DNA from: UBA8231 sp036011085
GTDB taxonomy: Bacteria; Latescibacterota; UBA2968; UBA8231
DNA length: 64,000 nt
Direction of reading: 5' to 3'
Assembly: GCA_036011085.1 (NCBI GenBank)
Contig: DASCMS010000029.1
Location: 124,001 to 188,000, forward strand
In this document: positions 9,027 through 18,292 of the stretch, in pieces
How the letters are laid out: every line of letters begins with the position of its first letter
Position numbering within the stretch: the first letter of the stretch is position 1
Made by a program: the position numbers and the translations under genes
The notes under the pieces: generated by a model
The model's input: the letters and a program-made list of their open reading frames with translations, nothing else
Told to the model about the DNA's origin: nothing
Database searches by the model: none

Positions 9027-10049
9027 GTGCCTGAACTCCGCCTCGCCTTCGTCGGCTTCCGCCACGGCCACATCACCAGCCTCTACGACCTGGCTGCCAG
9101 CACCCCGGGGGTGGCCGTCGTGGCTGCCTGCGAAGAACACGGTCCCACGCGGGAGAGCCTGCGGAGCAAGGGTGTGGTCGACATCACCCACGACGACGCG
9201 GGGCGTCTGCTCGATGAGGTCGACTGTGACGTCGTGGCCGTGGGTGACGCCTTCGGCCTGCGGGGCGGCCGCGCCATCGCCGCCCTGGAGGCAGGTCGAC
9301 ACGTCATAGTCGACAAGCCGCTGTGCACACGACTGGAGGAACTCGACCGGATTCGCGAACTGTCGGCGCAGAGCAAGCTGCAGGTGGGCTGCATGCTGAC
9401 GATGCGGGACTCAGCCGGCACCATCGCCGCCCGTCAGCTGATTCGCGCCGGGGCCATCGGTGAGATCCACGCCATCCAGTTCGGTGGTCAGCATCCTCTG
9501 CTGCTCGACTCGAGGCCTGACTGGTACTGGGAGAAAGGCATGCACGGCGGCACGATCAATGACATCGCCGTCCACGCCATCGACAGCATTCCCTTTGTCA
9601 CGGGATGGCAGTTCGCCCGGGTGGAGGCGGCACGTTGCTGGAATGCCTTTGCCGACGGCGTACCGCACTTCGAGGACGGCGCCCAGATGCTGCTGACCAT
9701 GGACAACGGTTGCGGCGTGGTCGGTGACGTCTCCTATCACGCCCCGGACGCCGCCGGCTACAGCATGCCCTACTACTGGCGCACGACGTTCTGGGGACGG
9801 GAGGGCGTAATCGAAACCGCAACCAACATGGAGCATCTGGCGCTGACGACGGCCGGTGGCAAGGAGACGGAGCGCCGTGAACTGCCAGCGGGCAACAGCG
9901 GCGGGTACTTCCGTGCCTTTCTCAAGACGATCCGCGGGGAGACGCTGGACGACGGCGAGCCCTCAACGCAGCAGGTGCTGGACTCATCGGAGACGGTCCT
10001 GCGCGTGCAGGCAGCGGCGGATGCCGGCGAGGCAGGGACTGCTCTGTGA
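9027..10049 (+). CDS. Gfo/Idh/MocA-family NAD(P)-dependent oxidoreductase
   Basis: 340 residues from a GTG with GTGGAG upstream. The N-terminal Rossmann domain starts LRLAFVGFRHGH; the usual GxGxxG is replaced by GFRHGH, so cofactor binding may be atypical. The family EKP motif appears as DKPL (about residue 98). The C-terminal alpha/beta domain has GGTINDIAVHAID, which supplies the catalytic His/Asp pair. These enzymes oxidise or epimerise sugars and cyclitols. It lies 57 bp upstream of the GH38 alpha-mannosidase on the same strand, so a shared role in breaking down a mannosidic or modified sugar is likely. Confidence 0.85.
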   Translation: MPELRLAFVGFRHGHITSLYDLAASTPGVAVVAACEEHGPTRESLRSKGVVDITHDDAGRLLDEVDCDVVAVGDAFGLRGGRAIAALEAGRHVIVDKPLCTRLEELDRIRELSAQSKLQVGCMLTMRDSAGTIAARQLIRAGAIGEIHAIQFGGQHPLLLDSRPDWYWEKGMHGGTINDIAVHAIDSIPFVTGWQFARVEAARCWNAFADGVPHFEDGAQMLLTMDNGCGVVGDVSYHAPDAAGYSMPYYWRTTFWGREGVIETATNMEHLALTTAGGKETERRELPAGNSGGYFRAFLKTIRGETLDDGEPSTQQVLDSSETVLRVQAAADAGEAGTAL

Positions 10050-10106
10050 CCCACGACAAGCTGGCGGCGTCCCCGCCCACAACCCCAGATACCGAAAGAT
10101 CTCTCC

Positions 10107-12701
10107 ATGGCTGCTAAGAGAATCCACCTGGTCTGTAACGCCCACCTCGACCCGGTCTGGCTGTGGCACTGGGAGGATGGACTCACCGAGGCGCTGTCGA
10201 CGTACCGCACGGCCGCAGACTTCTGTGAAGCCAACGCCGAGTTTGTCTTCAACCACAACGAGGTAATCCTCTATCGCTGGGCCCAGGAGTACGAACCACA
10301 GCTCTTCAAGCGGATCCAACGCCTTGTGCAGAAGGGGCAATGGGAGATCTCGGGCGGCGCCTATCTGCAGCCGGACGTCAACAACACCTCGGGCGAGAGT
10401 CACATCCGCCAGTTTTTGCTGGGAAGAGAGTACTTCGAGAAAACCTTCGGGCGATACCCGCGCACTGCCTACAACTTCGATCCCTTCGGACACGGCGAGG
10501 GGTTTCCCCAGATCCTGGCCGGCTGCGGTATGGAGCGCTACGTCTTCTGCCGTCCCGACTACGGCACCTACGAGCTGCCGGCCGGTCCCTTCACCTGGCG
10601 GGATCGCTCCGGCACCGAGATCGTCGCCCGCCGCAGCAATGATCACTACCTGACGAACGGCAAGTTCGCCGAATGGGGCCCCGACCGTCTGGACCGTTTC
10701 GGCACCGAGCCGGTGTCGATGATCCTGTGGGGGATCGGCAACCACGGGGGTGGGCCGTCACGCGACGAGTATCGTGCCATCAAGGCGTATGCGCGCCAGC
10801 ACCCGGAGTACGAATTCGTCGAGAGTACGATCGACCGGTTCTTCGACGACGTACTCAAGCAGATGGATCAACTCCCTCTCGTACAGGGGGAGATCCAGAA
10901 CAGCTTCCCCGGGTGCTACACATCGATGAGTCGCGTCAAACGCGGCCACCGGGAGGCGGAGAGTCTGATGGCGTCCACCGAGCGCCTGGCGACGTTGGCG
11001 TGGTGGTGGGGGACGGCGACCTACCCGGAGAAAGCCCTCGAGATTGCCTGGCGGGACATTCTGTTTTCCGAGTTCCACGACATTCTGCCCGGGTCCGGGA
11101 TCCCTTCCGCCGAACGGGACAGCGTGCAGATGCTCGGCCATGCCCGGGAGATTCTGCGTCGGGAACGTCTGCGCTCTCTGCAGAGCCTGATAAGTCGTGA
11201 CGGCGACGGCGGCCGCGACGAGGTCCCCGTCTTCATCGCCAACCCCCACGGATTTGCCGTACGCCAGCAGGTTGAGTTCGAGGTGCAGCTGAACAGCAAC
11301 GCCTGGGCGGTAAGCAACCCCGAGGTACGACTCCGGGGCCCGAAGGGAGAAGACGTGCCCTGTCAGCGCCTGCTGACCGAGGCCAGCTGTGGTGACAACT
11401 GGCGGGTGCGACTGGCGGCGACGGTGGATCTGCAGCCCTGGGAGGTTTCCCGCTTCGACGAGTACTACATCAACGACAAAGGCAAGGCGCCACGTCTGCC
11501 ACAGGTCAGCGCCCGCAGCCTGTCTTTCAAGACGAAGACGTTCGCTCTGAAGATCAATCCACGTACCGGTCTGATCGATCACCTGTCCGCGCCGGGAGCA
11601 CGGCGCTCGCTGGTCGGCAAGAGCGCCTTTCAACCCGCCTGCTGGGCGGACATGGACCACAGCTGGACGAGTGGCAGCCCCAGACAGGCCAAGTCGCATC
11701 ACATCGGATCGGTGTCGCCGCCCTGGGATCGGGCTCCGGCGGAGCGCTTCCGTCTGGCCACACGGGAGCAGGTGGCCGAGCTGTCGCCGCCGCCGGCCGA
11801 CAAGTGGAAGCCTGCCTCGACCACGGTCGCGCGCCCCATCAACATCATTGAACACGGCGCCCTGCGCACCGTCGTTGAGGCCGTATTCGTCTGCGGCGCC
11901 AGCGCCCTGGCGCGACAGTACGTGATCGGCCATTCCGACAGCAGTCTCGAGATCCGGGATCGCCTGTTCAACAATCACCGCGACACGATGATCAAGCTCA
12001 TGGTGCCCCTCGGCTTCGAGGTGACGGACGGCGTGGCGGAGACGCTCTACAGTGCCGCCGACCGGCGACCCACTCGCCGCCACGAGGAGCACACGAATCA
12101 GCGCTGGGTCGCCGTGCGCGGCAAACAAGCCGACTCGCCAGTGCATCTGGCAGTGCTCAACACGGGCAGCTTCGGTCACAGCCTGACGGAGAGCGAACTG
12201 GGCCTCAACGTCGTCCGCGCCCCGGCATACAGCTCGTTCAACCTGAATCCCGACGACGAGCGTGCGAATGCCCGTTTCATCCCGCGCCAGGACCAGGGCG
12301 AGCATGAACTGTCGTGGCAGGTGATGGTGGGTGGCCGCTTCAACGAGCCGAAGGTGAGTCGCGCGGCGCAGGTCTTCAACACGCCGCCGGTGTGGCAGGT
12401 CTATTACCCACAGGCTGAACACGTCGAGCGCCAGCGCCGGTTGCAGGTGAGTGACACCGTCAGCGTCGACGACGACCAGGTCCAGGTGGTGGCGCTGAAG
12501 CGCTCGGAGAAAGGTGGCCAGCTGATCGTGCGGCTGCAGAACACGTCGGCGCGTGAACGCCACGTGTCGTTGCGGGTCAAACCATTCCGTCGGAAGATCA
12601 AGGTGCGGATCGGACGTTATGGACTCACGACGGTGGCCGTGAAGCGGGACGGCAAGAAGCTGGTGTGGCGAGAGGCGGATCTGGTCGAACGTCGGCGCTG
12701 A
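10107..12701 (+). CDS. GH38-family alpha-mannosidase
   Basis: 864 residues, within the usual size for bacterial GH38. Zinc-site and catalytic residues are visible: His13 and Asp15 in NAHLDPVWLW, the nucleophile Asp125 in NFDPFGH, and His324 in SEFHDILPGSG. Residues 1-250 form the catalytic barrel, about 260-340 a helical bundle, and the rest the beta-sandwich domains. No signal peptide is seen, so it should act in the cytoplasm on imported or endogenous mannosides. The Gfo/Idh/MocA gene upstream is a likely operon partner. Two copies of a stem-loop repeat follow the stop codon. Confidence 0.9.
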   Translation: MAAKRIHLVCNAHLDPVWLWHWEDGLTEALSTYRTAADFCEANAEFVFNHNEVILYRWAQEYEPQLFKRIQRLVQKGQWEISGGAYLQPDVNNTSGESHIRQFLLGREYFEKTFGRYPRTAYNFDPFGHGEGFPQILAGCGMERYVFCRPDYGTYELPAGPFTWRDRSGTEIVARRSNDHYLTNGKFAEWGPDRLDRFGTEPVSMILWGIGNHGGGPSRDEYRAIKAYARQHPEYEFVESTIDRFFDDVLKQMDQLPLVQGEIQNSFPGCYTSMSRVKRGHREAESLMASTERLATLAWWWGTATYPEKALEIAWRDILFSEFHDILPGSGIPSAERDSVQMLGHAREILRRERLRSLQSLISRDGDGGRDEVPVFIANPHGFAVRQQVEFEVQLNSNAWAVSNPEVRLRGPKGEDVPCQRLLTEASCGDNWRVRLAATVDLQPWEVSRFDEYYINDKGKAPRLPQVSARSLSFKTKTFALKINPRTGLIDHLSAPGARRSLVGKSAFQPACWADMDHSWTSGSPRQAKSHHIGSVSPPWDRAPAERFRLATREQVAELSPPPADKWKPASTTVARPINIIEHGALRTVVEAVFVCGASALARQYVIGHSDSSLEIRDRLFNNHRDTMIKLMVPLGFEVTDGVAETLYSAADRRPTRRHEEHTNQRWVAVRGKQADSPVHLAVLNTGSFGHSLTESELGLNVVRAPAYSSFNLNPDDERANARFIPRQDQGEHELSWQVMVGGRFNEPKVSRAAQVFNTPPVWQVYYPQAEHVERQRRLQVSDTVSVDDDQVQVVALKRSEKGGQLIVRLQNTSARERHVSLRVKPFRRKIKVRIGRYGLTTVAVKRDGKKLVWREADLVERRR

Positions 12702-12703
12702 CC

Positions 12704-12766
12704 GGTGATTCAAAGAAGGACGGGATCCAAGCGCCTCGCCTCGAGATTCGTGCCGAATCTCTACGG
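12704..12766. repeat. Stem-loop repeat, copy 1
   Basis: A 63-bp unit beginning GGTGATTCAAAGAAGGACGG and ending in a hairpin with stem GAGATTCG / CGAATCTC around the 3-base loop TGC, then TACGG. It starts 3 bp after the mannosidase stop. Copy 2 begins 91 bp further on. The two are near identical outside the loop. Confidence 0.85.
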
Positions 12767-12794
12767 AGGGTCTGGTCCAGTGGCGGCGCGGATC

Positions 12795-12858
12795 GGTGAT
12801 CCAAAGAAGGACGGGATCCAAGCGCCTCGCCTCGAGATTCGCAAGCGAATCTCTACGG
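12795..12858. repeat. Stem-loop repeat, copy 2
   Basis: A 64-bp unit matching copy 1 except one T/C change near the left end and a different, 4-base loop (CAAG in place of TGC). The 8-bp stem GAGATTCG / CGAATCTC is perfect in both. The copy ends 3 bp before the stop of the convergent gene at 12862. There is no T-run, so it does not look like a plain terminator. The 28 bp between copies are unrelated. Confidence 0.85.
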
Positions 12859-12861
12859 GTT

Positions 12862-15000
12862 TCAGCCCCCCGGCTCCAGCTCCAACCCCCGCCTTCTGGC
12901 GATCTCACCGCTCCACTCTGTGCGTAGTGTCCGCGGGCAGTCGGGCAGCCGGGGCAGCAACACCTGGGCTGCCTTGAGGATACGCCCGCGCCCCTCGCTG
13001 GCGTAGTAGACCTCGGATGCGGTGATCTCCTCCAGCGGCGGCACGGCATACTCGCCGAGGATGACGATCTGCGAGCACATGTCGCCGTAGTCCTCGGAGT
13101 TGTCGTAGCGGACGAGGATGGCGGCGGCCCACGTGAAGAGCAGCCGGTTGTAGGCGTCGTTCTCGTCGGTGTCACGGAACTGGGCCAGGAACCATCCCAG
13201 GTCGGCCGGATCCGAGCTGAGCTCGAAGTAGCGCTCCGGCATGAAACCGTGGAGGCGCTGCACCTCCGGCCGGATGCTCGGAGGACCCGGCAGCTGGCCG
13301 TCGTTCAGCTGCGTGGCACCGGGCAGGAAGCGCTCGTGATACAGGGGGTGTTCATCGAGCTTGTACAGGAGACCGGACATGTGTTGGCGTTCGCTTTCAT
13401 CGCTTTCGGGCTTCACTGCCATCTCGACGGCGTCGAGCAGGCCTGTCAGGTCGCGGGACGTGACGATCTGACCCTTGAGCTCCTGAGCCCGGTCCAGGCT
13501 GACGGTTTCGTCGACGATCAGGCTCAAGGTCTCACGGATGCCGTGGGCCTGCTCCTGCAGCGCTTCGCGCGGGAGCTGACGCAGGTCCTCGAAATAGGCG
13601 GCGCGGCGGGCGGCGACGTAGTACTGCTGCAACTGCCGCAGATCGTAGCCGATCGACCCTGGCACCTCGGATAGTCCCGACCCCGAATAGCTCTGGATCC
13701 TGCCCCGGAAAATGTCGACCATGCCGTACCGATTGAGGTCGAGCATCGGCCCGTCGCTGCCGAGGCTGCCTGCCGCCGAGTAGCGGAAGGAGACGGCCAT
13801 GAGAAAGGCCCGGATACCCGGCGCTCCCAGCGCGATGAGCAGCTCCAGCAGTTCCTCGGTGCGCACCGACAGGCTCGACTTGAAGCGGGTCTCGTCCCAC
13901 AGGTCGTGGATCGCGTCCTCCGCGGTCCGGGGATCGACGGGCTGACCGAGCTGGTCGGCGCGGTGGAAGGCCGCCGGATGGACGATGTCCCGGTCGATCA
14001 TGAAGTAGGTGGGGAAGGAGTTCAGCGTCGCCACCTCGTCCAACTTTGCCCGCCCGGAAAAGCGCTCCCACTCGTCCTTGTAGATCTCCCCCGCCACGTC
14101 GTGGGGATCGCGACCGACGATACTGCGGTCGAGTTCGCACAGCCGGCCCATGTACGTGTCGAGAAAGACTCCCATCTCGTCGCCCTTGCGGAGCCCCACC
14201 TCCAGATCCTGGTAGTCGTCGGACAGGTCGCGCATATGCTTGTTGTGCGCGCGCAGGCCTTCACGTAGAAATGAATAGCCCAGCGTCCAGCGATCTTCAT
14301 AGGCCACCTGGCAGCGCTCGATCATCTCCAGCAGCAGGATGTAGTCGAGGAGGGGCCAGCTCTCCTGGATCAGGATCTCGGCGATGGCCCAGTAGTCATA
14401 GCCCATCTGGTAGGCGTGCTCCAGGATGGGCTCAGGGAGATAGATGGTGCGCCGGGTGCGACCGGTGTGGAAGGATTGGTGACGCCTGCGGTCGTGGAAC
14501 ACCAGCAGATCCCGGCCGCGGACCAGGGTGACACTGACCTTCTTGGCCAGCAACGCGTCCAGCAGCCGTTCGGGCAGCTGGCGCACGCCGCCGTAGAAGA
14601 ACTTCGACAGTCGATGCCCCGGCTGGATGCGCGACAGGCGTTCGTCGGTCATGAGCCGGCGCGAGCGCAGGCGGGTCTGCTGGCCGAAAAGGACCACCTT
14701 CTCCGAGGCGCTGATCGCGGCGTTGACCTCGGCATGGGCGATGTCTCCCTCGTACATGCCGGTGTTCGTCCGGTGATCTCCCGCGTAGGTCTGCGGGCCG
14801 TGGCCGCCACCGGGAGCCCGCGCTGGACTGTCGTCGACATCCGGCGTGGATGCCTGCGGCGAAGACCTCTCGGCGGCGAGCACCTGCGCCAGCTTCAACC
14901 GCAGCCCGGCCTGTGCCGCCTCCACCGCCGCATCACCCAGCGTCTCCCGCTGCGCCTCCAGCGCGTCCAGGGCCTGCTCCAACTCTTCTCGTTGCGGCAT
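12862..15000 (-). CDS. Large protein of unknown function with N-terminal coiled coil
   Basis: About 712 residues from ATG 15000; no clear ribosome site, and the frame is open to 15132. Residues 1-50 (for example EELEQALDALEAQR) are a predicted coiled coil of a type I recall preceding class III adenylate cyclase and other signalling domains. No cyclase, ATPase or kinase motif follows. From about residue 75 to the end is a soluble, mostly helical region rich in Tyr, Leu and charged residues, with segments such as TIYLPEPILEHAYQMGYDYW and YSFLREGLRAHNKHMRD. No HExxH motif is present. It converges on the mannosidase gene across the stem-loop repeats and is divergent from the Reg_prop gene. Confidence 0.65.
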   Translation of the reverse strand: MPQREELEQALDALEAQRETLGDAAVEAAQAGLRLKLAQVLAAERSSPQASTPDVDDSPARAPGGGHGPQTYAGDHRTNTGMYEGDIAHAEVNAAISASEKVVLFGQQTRLRSRRLMTDERLSRIQPGHRLSKFFYGGVRQLPERLLDALLAKKVSVTLVRGRDLLVFHDRRRHQSFHTGRTRRTIYLPEPILEHAYQMGYDYWAIAEILIQESWPLLDYILLLEMIERCQVAYEDRWTLGYSFLREGLRAHNKHMRDLSDDYQDLEVGLRKGDEMGVFLDTYMGRLCELDRSIVGRDPHDVAGEIYKDEWERFSGRAKLDEVATLNSFPTYFMIDRDIVHPAAFHRADQLGQPVDPRTAEDAIHDLWDETRFKSSLSVRTEELLELLIALGAPGIRAFLMAVSFRYSAAGSLGSDGPMLDLNRYGMVDIFRGRIQSYSGSGLSEVPGSIGYDLRQLQQYYVAARRAAYFEDLRQLPREALQEQAHGIRETLSLIVDETVSLDRAQELKGQIVTSRDLTGLLDAVEMAVKPESDESERQHMSGLLYKLDEHPLYHERFLPGATQLNDGQLPGPPSIRPEVQRLHGFMPERYFELSSDPADLGWFLAQFRDTDENDAYNRLLFTWAAAILVRYDNSEDYGDMCSQIVILGEYAVPPLEEITASEVYYASEGRGRILKAAQVLLPRLPDCPRTLRTEWSGEIARRRGLELEPGG

Positions 15001-15194
15001 GGACGTACGATGAACCAAGCGTCCAGGAGACGCAAGCGGCGAGCCGACGGCCCGGCATCGCCGCCGCCAGCTTCTCCAGAGCGTAGAAGAGATCCGGCAG
15101 CTTGGGCTTGTCAAAGTCGCCCGATTCCGCACCTTTCTGTTCGCAACTGAAGATCTGAATCTGGGCTCGTGCCAGTCAACAGGAGTCGGATTGG
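15001..15194. other. Divergent intergenic region with a coding-like minus-strand fragment
   Basis: This 194-bp gap separates two divergent genes. On the minus strand, a frame different from the downstream gene reads protein-like sequence (DFDKPKLPDLFYALEKLAAA at about 15122-15060) without a start codon, then runs out of frame with the gene at 15000. It may be a frameshifted former N-terminus or a relict. AGGAG at 15181-15185 serves the TTG start at 15195. Confidence 0.35.
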
Positions 15195-18053
15195 TTGAAG
15201 ACGATAGCGCGCTGGTCCTTCTGGGTGCAGCCCGAACGCCGTGCTGCCTTCGATGCCGTCTATGCGAAACAACTGAAGCCCTTGTTCGAAAAGCACGGGT
15301 TCAGCGACTTCGATCGGGAAGATTCCACCGACCATCCCGTGGTCCGGCTGCTGTTTCGCGGCGAATCCGTGCCAGAGTGGATGCACCGATACGAGCGACT
15401 CACGCGGGATGGGGCCTGGCAGGACCAGATTCGGGCATTGGCGCCGGTCACTGGCTTTGCAGAAGGACGGCAGATCGGTTTCTCCATCCACCAGACCTCG
15501 ATCGGCCAGGGGCAGAGCATGGTTCTTGCCGGTCTCCCTGTCCCGCTCGGTACCGGCCTCAATGCCCAGCCGGGTCACTGGCGTAATTTCGACGCGACGG
15601 ATGGTCTGGCCAACACGAACACAACGGCTCTGTGCCAGGATCGCCATGGGTTTATATGGGCGGCCACGCCGGGCGGAGCCATCCGTTTTGATGGCCATGC
15701 GTTCTCCCTGCTCGATACGCGCAGCGGTCTGATCGACGATGGCGTCAGGGCGATTCTGGAAGACGGGCAAGGCGGCCTGTGGTTTGGCACGTGGAGCGGC
15801 GCCAGCTATTACGATGGCGAGTCCTTTCGCAGCTGCACCACGGCGGATGGACTGGTCGACAACAAAATCAACTGCCTGGCCCTGGACCCCGCGGGCGGCG
15901 TCTGGTTCGGCACAGCCGGTGGCGCCAGCCGCTACGACGGCCACTCCTTCACCTCTTTTACCCGTCAAGACGGGCTGAGCCACGACAGTATTCTTTCCAT
16001 GACCTGTGATCGGCAGGGCGGTCTCTGGCTCGGAACCATGGACGGCGTGAGCCACTACGACGGAAGCGCCTTTCGCGCTGTCGCTAGCAATGGCTTTTCT
16101 GCATACCGGACCAAAGCAGTGCTGGAGGACGGCGCCGGAGAGATGTGGTTTGGTGGCAACGGGGGAGTAGGTCGCTATGACCTGGAGAATGGCATCATGC
16201 CGGCAGCCGGAAAGATTGTCCATGGAGTCCTCGCCCTCCTGGAGGACGGCGCCGGAAACCTGTGGATCGGCAGCCAGCGCGGTCTGGGCCGCTACGATGG
16301 GCACAGCACGCAGGTTTATTCTACGGCGGATGGACTGGGCACGAACTCCATTCAGGCGCTGCTGCAGGATCGGGAAGGGCATATCTGGGCCGGGCGCTCG
16401 ACCGGTCTGAGCTGCTTTGAAGCCGATACCTTCATGCAGGTGCAGAGGGAGGATGGCGAGCCACTCGGCCACGTCAGGGCTATCGCTGCCGACGAGAAGG
16501 GCGACCTGTGGCTGGGTACGTGGGACGGAGTCATGCGGTACGACGGCACGTCGTTGACCTGTTATTCTACACAAGACGGCTGGCAGCACGGCAGTGTGGG
16601 AGCACTATTGCGGGACGCCGACGGTCGCCTGTGGCTCGGTACCGAAAAGAACGGCATCTGTCTCTACGATGGTACGTCGTTCACCTGCTATGGAAAACAG
16701 GAGGGCTTGTTCCGCTATGAGAACATAGTCGCCTTGCTGCAGGACCGGGGGGGACGAATCTGGTTCGGTGGAACAGACAGCGGGCTGAGCTGTCTGAGCG
16801 GCAAAACGGTGACATGGTACGGAGACGAGGATGGGCTGAGCAACCGCAATGTCAGGGCCTTGCTGGAGGATCGAGAGGGCGGTCTCTGGTGCCTCACTGA
16901 AACACGGCTCGAACGTTTCAACGGCCGCGAATTCATCCAGGCGCAGCTGGATGGTGTGCGAATGAACGCGATACACGACCTGGCTCTGGACCTGGACGGC
17001 AACATATGGCTTGGCACAAGCGCCGGCGTATGGTGCTTTGACGGCCGGTCTTTCTCCCGTCCCCGGCTCAAGATGGACATGGAGAAAGTCGGAGTCCGGG
17101 CGGTCTTCTGCGGTACGGACGGCCATGTGTGGTTCGGCACCAGCGGCGGAGGCGTGGTGCTTTTCGACGGCCAGGTCGCCCAGCAGCTGACCGTCGACGA
17201 CGGTCTGTCCGGCAACATCGTAGAAACCATCTTCCAGGACGAACGGGGCGACTACTGGTTTGGCACCGATGGCGGCCTGACGCGCTATCGGCCCGCCCGG
17301 GACACCCACCCGGAGGTACGTATCACCGCGGTAACAGCCGACCGTCGCCACGAGAGTCCGCAGGCTGTGGAGATCCCTCACTCGACCGGGCTGACCGTCT
17401 TCGAATTCGAGGGTTTGAGCCTCAAGACGCGCCCCGGGAGACTGGTTTATCAGTACCGGCTGGAGGGCCGGGACGAATCATGGCAGACCACGGAACAACG
17501 ACGGCTCGAATACCAGGCCCTGGCGCCGGGCCGCTACGTGTTTCGGGTCCGCGCCGTGGACCGCGATCTCAACTATTCCGTCGAGAGGGTTTTCGGCAAG
17601 CGCACGGAGCAGGCCGACGCCCGCGCCCAGCAGAAGCTGCGCGAGATCGAAGGGCGCGTGTCACACCGTTTCGCCATCGCCCGCAACGTCAGCCTGCTGT
17701 CTCCTGGATACGCCATGCAATACCCGATGGAGGCCCTGCTGGGCACCGGAGTTGTCTGGCGCGACCACTTTCACCGGCAGGCCGAAGCCTACCGCGATGT
17801 GCTGCGCGAGTTCCTGCAGCAGCGGGACGCCGTGGATCCGGAGTCGCCACACATCCTGTTCCTGCCGGAGTACATGTCGAAGGCGGAAATGGACCCGGAG
17901 TTGATCCCACGTTTCCGTCCCGCGCCACTGGATCTGGATACCCGCCTGCGCGAGGGCCTGGTGCCGTTGTTGGCGTTGTTGTTCGAGACGCTGGCCGCCC
18001 TGCTGTTCGCCGGTTGGGCCGCACGCCGGATGGAGATCGCCACGCAGGGCTGA
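15195..18053 (+). CDS. Reg_prop 14-blade propeller and Y_Y_Y protein with ABC-2-permease-like C-terminus
   Basis: 952 residues from TTG 15195, supported by AGGAG 9 bp upstream. Residues 1-110 form an N-terminal domain with no signal peptide, possibly a small ferredoxin-like fold. Residues about 115-705 contain 14 repeats of the two-component-regulator propeller type (LWFGTxxGxxxYDGxxF...DGL...I), enough for two 7-bladed propellers. A Y_Y_Y-type Ig domain follows (YQYRLEGRDESW, APGRYVFRVRAVD). The expected histidine kinase is absent. Instead a coiled-coil-like stretch leads to a region like the last extracytoplasmic loop of ABC-2 permeases (LLSP...EALLGTG...FHRQAEAYRDVLREF) and a final membrane helix at about 925-945. 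The repeats are certain; the permease match is from memory of the family. Confidence 0.8.
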   Translation: MKTIARWSFWVQPERRAAFDAVYAKQLKPLFEKHGFSDFDREDSTDHPVVRLLFRGESVPEWMHRYERLTRDGAWQDQIRALAPVTGFAEGRQIGFSIHQTSIGQGQSMVLAGLPVPLGTGLNAQPGHWRNFDATDGLANTNTTALCQDRHGFIWAATPGGAIRFDGHAFSLLDTRSGLIDDGVRAILEDGQGGLWFGTWSGASYYDGESFRSCTTADGLVDNKINCLALDPAGGVWFGTAGGASRYDGHSFTSFTRQDGLSHDSILSMTCDRQGGLWLGTMDGVSHYDGSAFRAVASNGFSAYRTKAVLEDGAGEMWFGGNGGVGRYDLENGIMPAAGKIVHGVLALLEDGAGNLWIGSQRGLGRYDGHSTQVYSTADGLGTNSIQALLQDREGHIWAGRSTGLSCFEADTFMQVQREDGEPLGHVRAIAADEKGDLWLGTWDGVMRYDGTSLTCYSTQDGWQHGSVGALLRDADGRLWLGTEKNGICLYDGTSFTCYGKQEGLFRYENIVALLQDRGGRIWFGGTDSGLSCLSGKTVTWYGDEDGLSNRNVRALLEDREGGLWCLTETRLERFNGREFIQAQLDGVRMNAIHDLALDLDGNIWLGTSAGVWCFDGRSFSRPRLKMDMEKVGVRAVFCGTDGHVWFGTSGGGVVLFDGQVAQQLTVDDGLSGNIVETIFQDERGDYWFGTDGGLTRYRPARDTHPEVRITAVTADRRHESPQAVEIPHSTGLTVFEFEGLSLKTRPGRLVYQYRLEGRDESWQTTEQRRLEYQALAPGRYVFRVRAVDRDLNYSVERVFGKRTEQADARAQQKLREIEGRVSHRFAIARNVSLLSPGYAMQYPMEALLGTGVVWRDHFHRQAEAYRDVLREFLQQRDAVDPESPHILFLPEYMSKAEMDPELIPRFRPAPLDLDTRLREGLVPLLALLFETLAALLFAGWAARRMEIATQG

Positions 18054-18292
18054 GCAACCGGCAGCACCTGGGGTGGGTTCGACGGCTTTGTCGAGGGCGG
18101 CTTCGGCTTCGTTGTCACCGCCGACAACGACGAGCTGGCCTGGGCCATCTCGACCTTCGGCATCGGACCTGGAGCCCTCATGGACGGCGAACTACGGCAA
18201 CTCCGGGTCGATGGCCACGGCCAGAAGACTGGGCTTTGTGGACAGATTCACACTGCCCTGTTTTACGATCGGCAGCGCCCGCTGAAGGTGGC
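18054..18292 (+). other. Open, coding-like frame continuing past the Reg_prop stop
   Basis: The frame used by the preceding gene stays open after its TGA (18051-18053) and reads Gly/Phe-rich, protein-like sequence (STWGGFDGFVEGGFGFVV) followed by TADNDELAWAISTFG. No start codon with a ribosome site was found for it before the ATG at 18180. It runs into the 3' end of rluD on the other strand. It may be a decayed former C-terminus or the remnant of another gene. Confidence 0.3.

Noticed and set aside
10758..13175. 805-residue minus-strand open frame over the mannosidase gene
   Set aside because: Antisense to GH38 catalytic motifs and low in protein character; explained by high GC.
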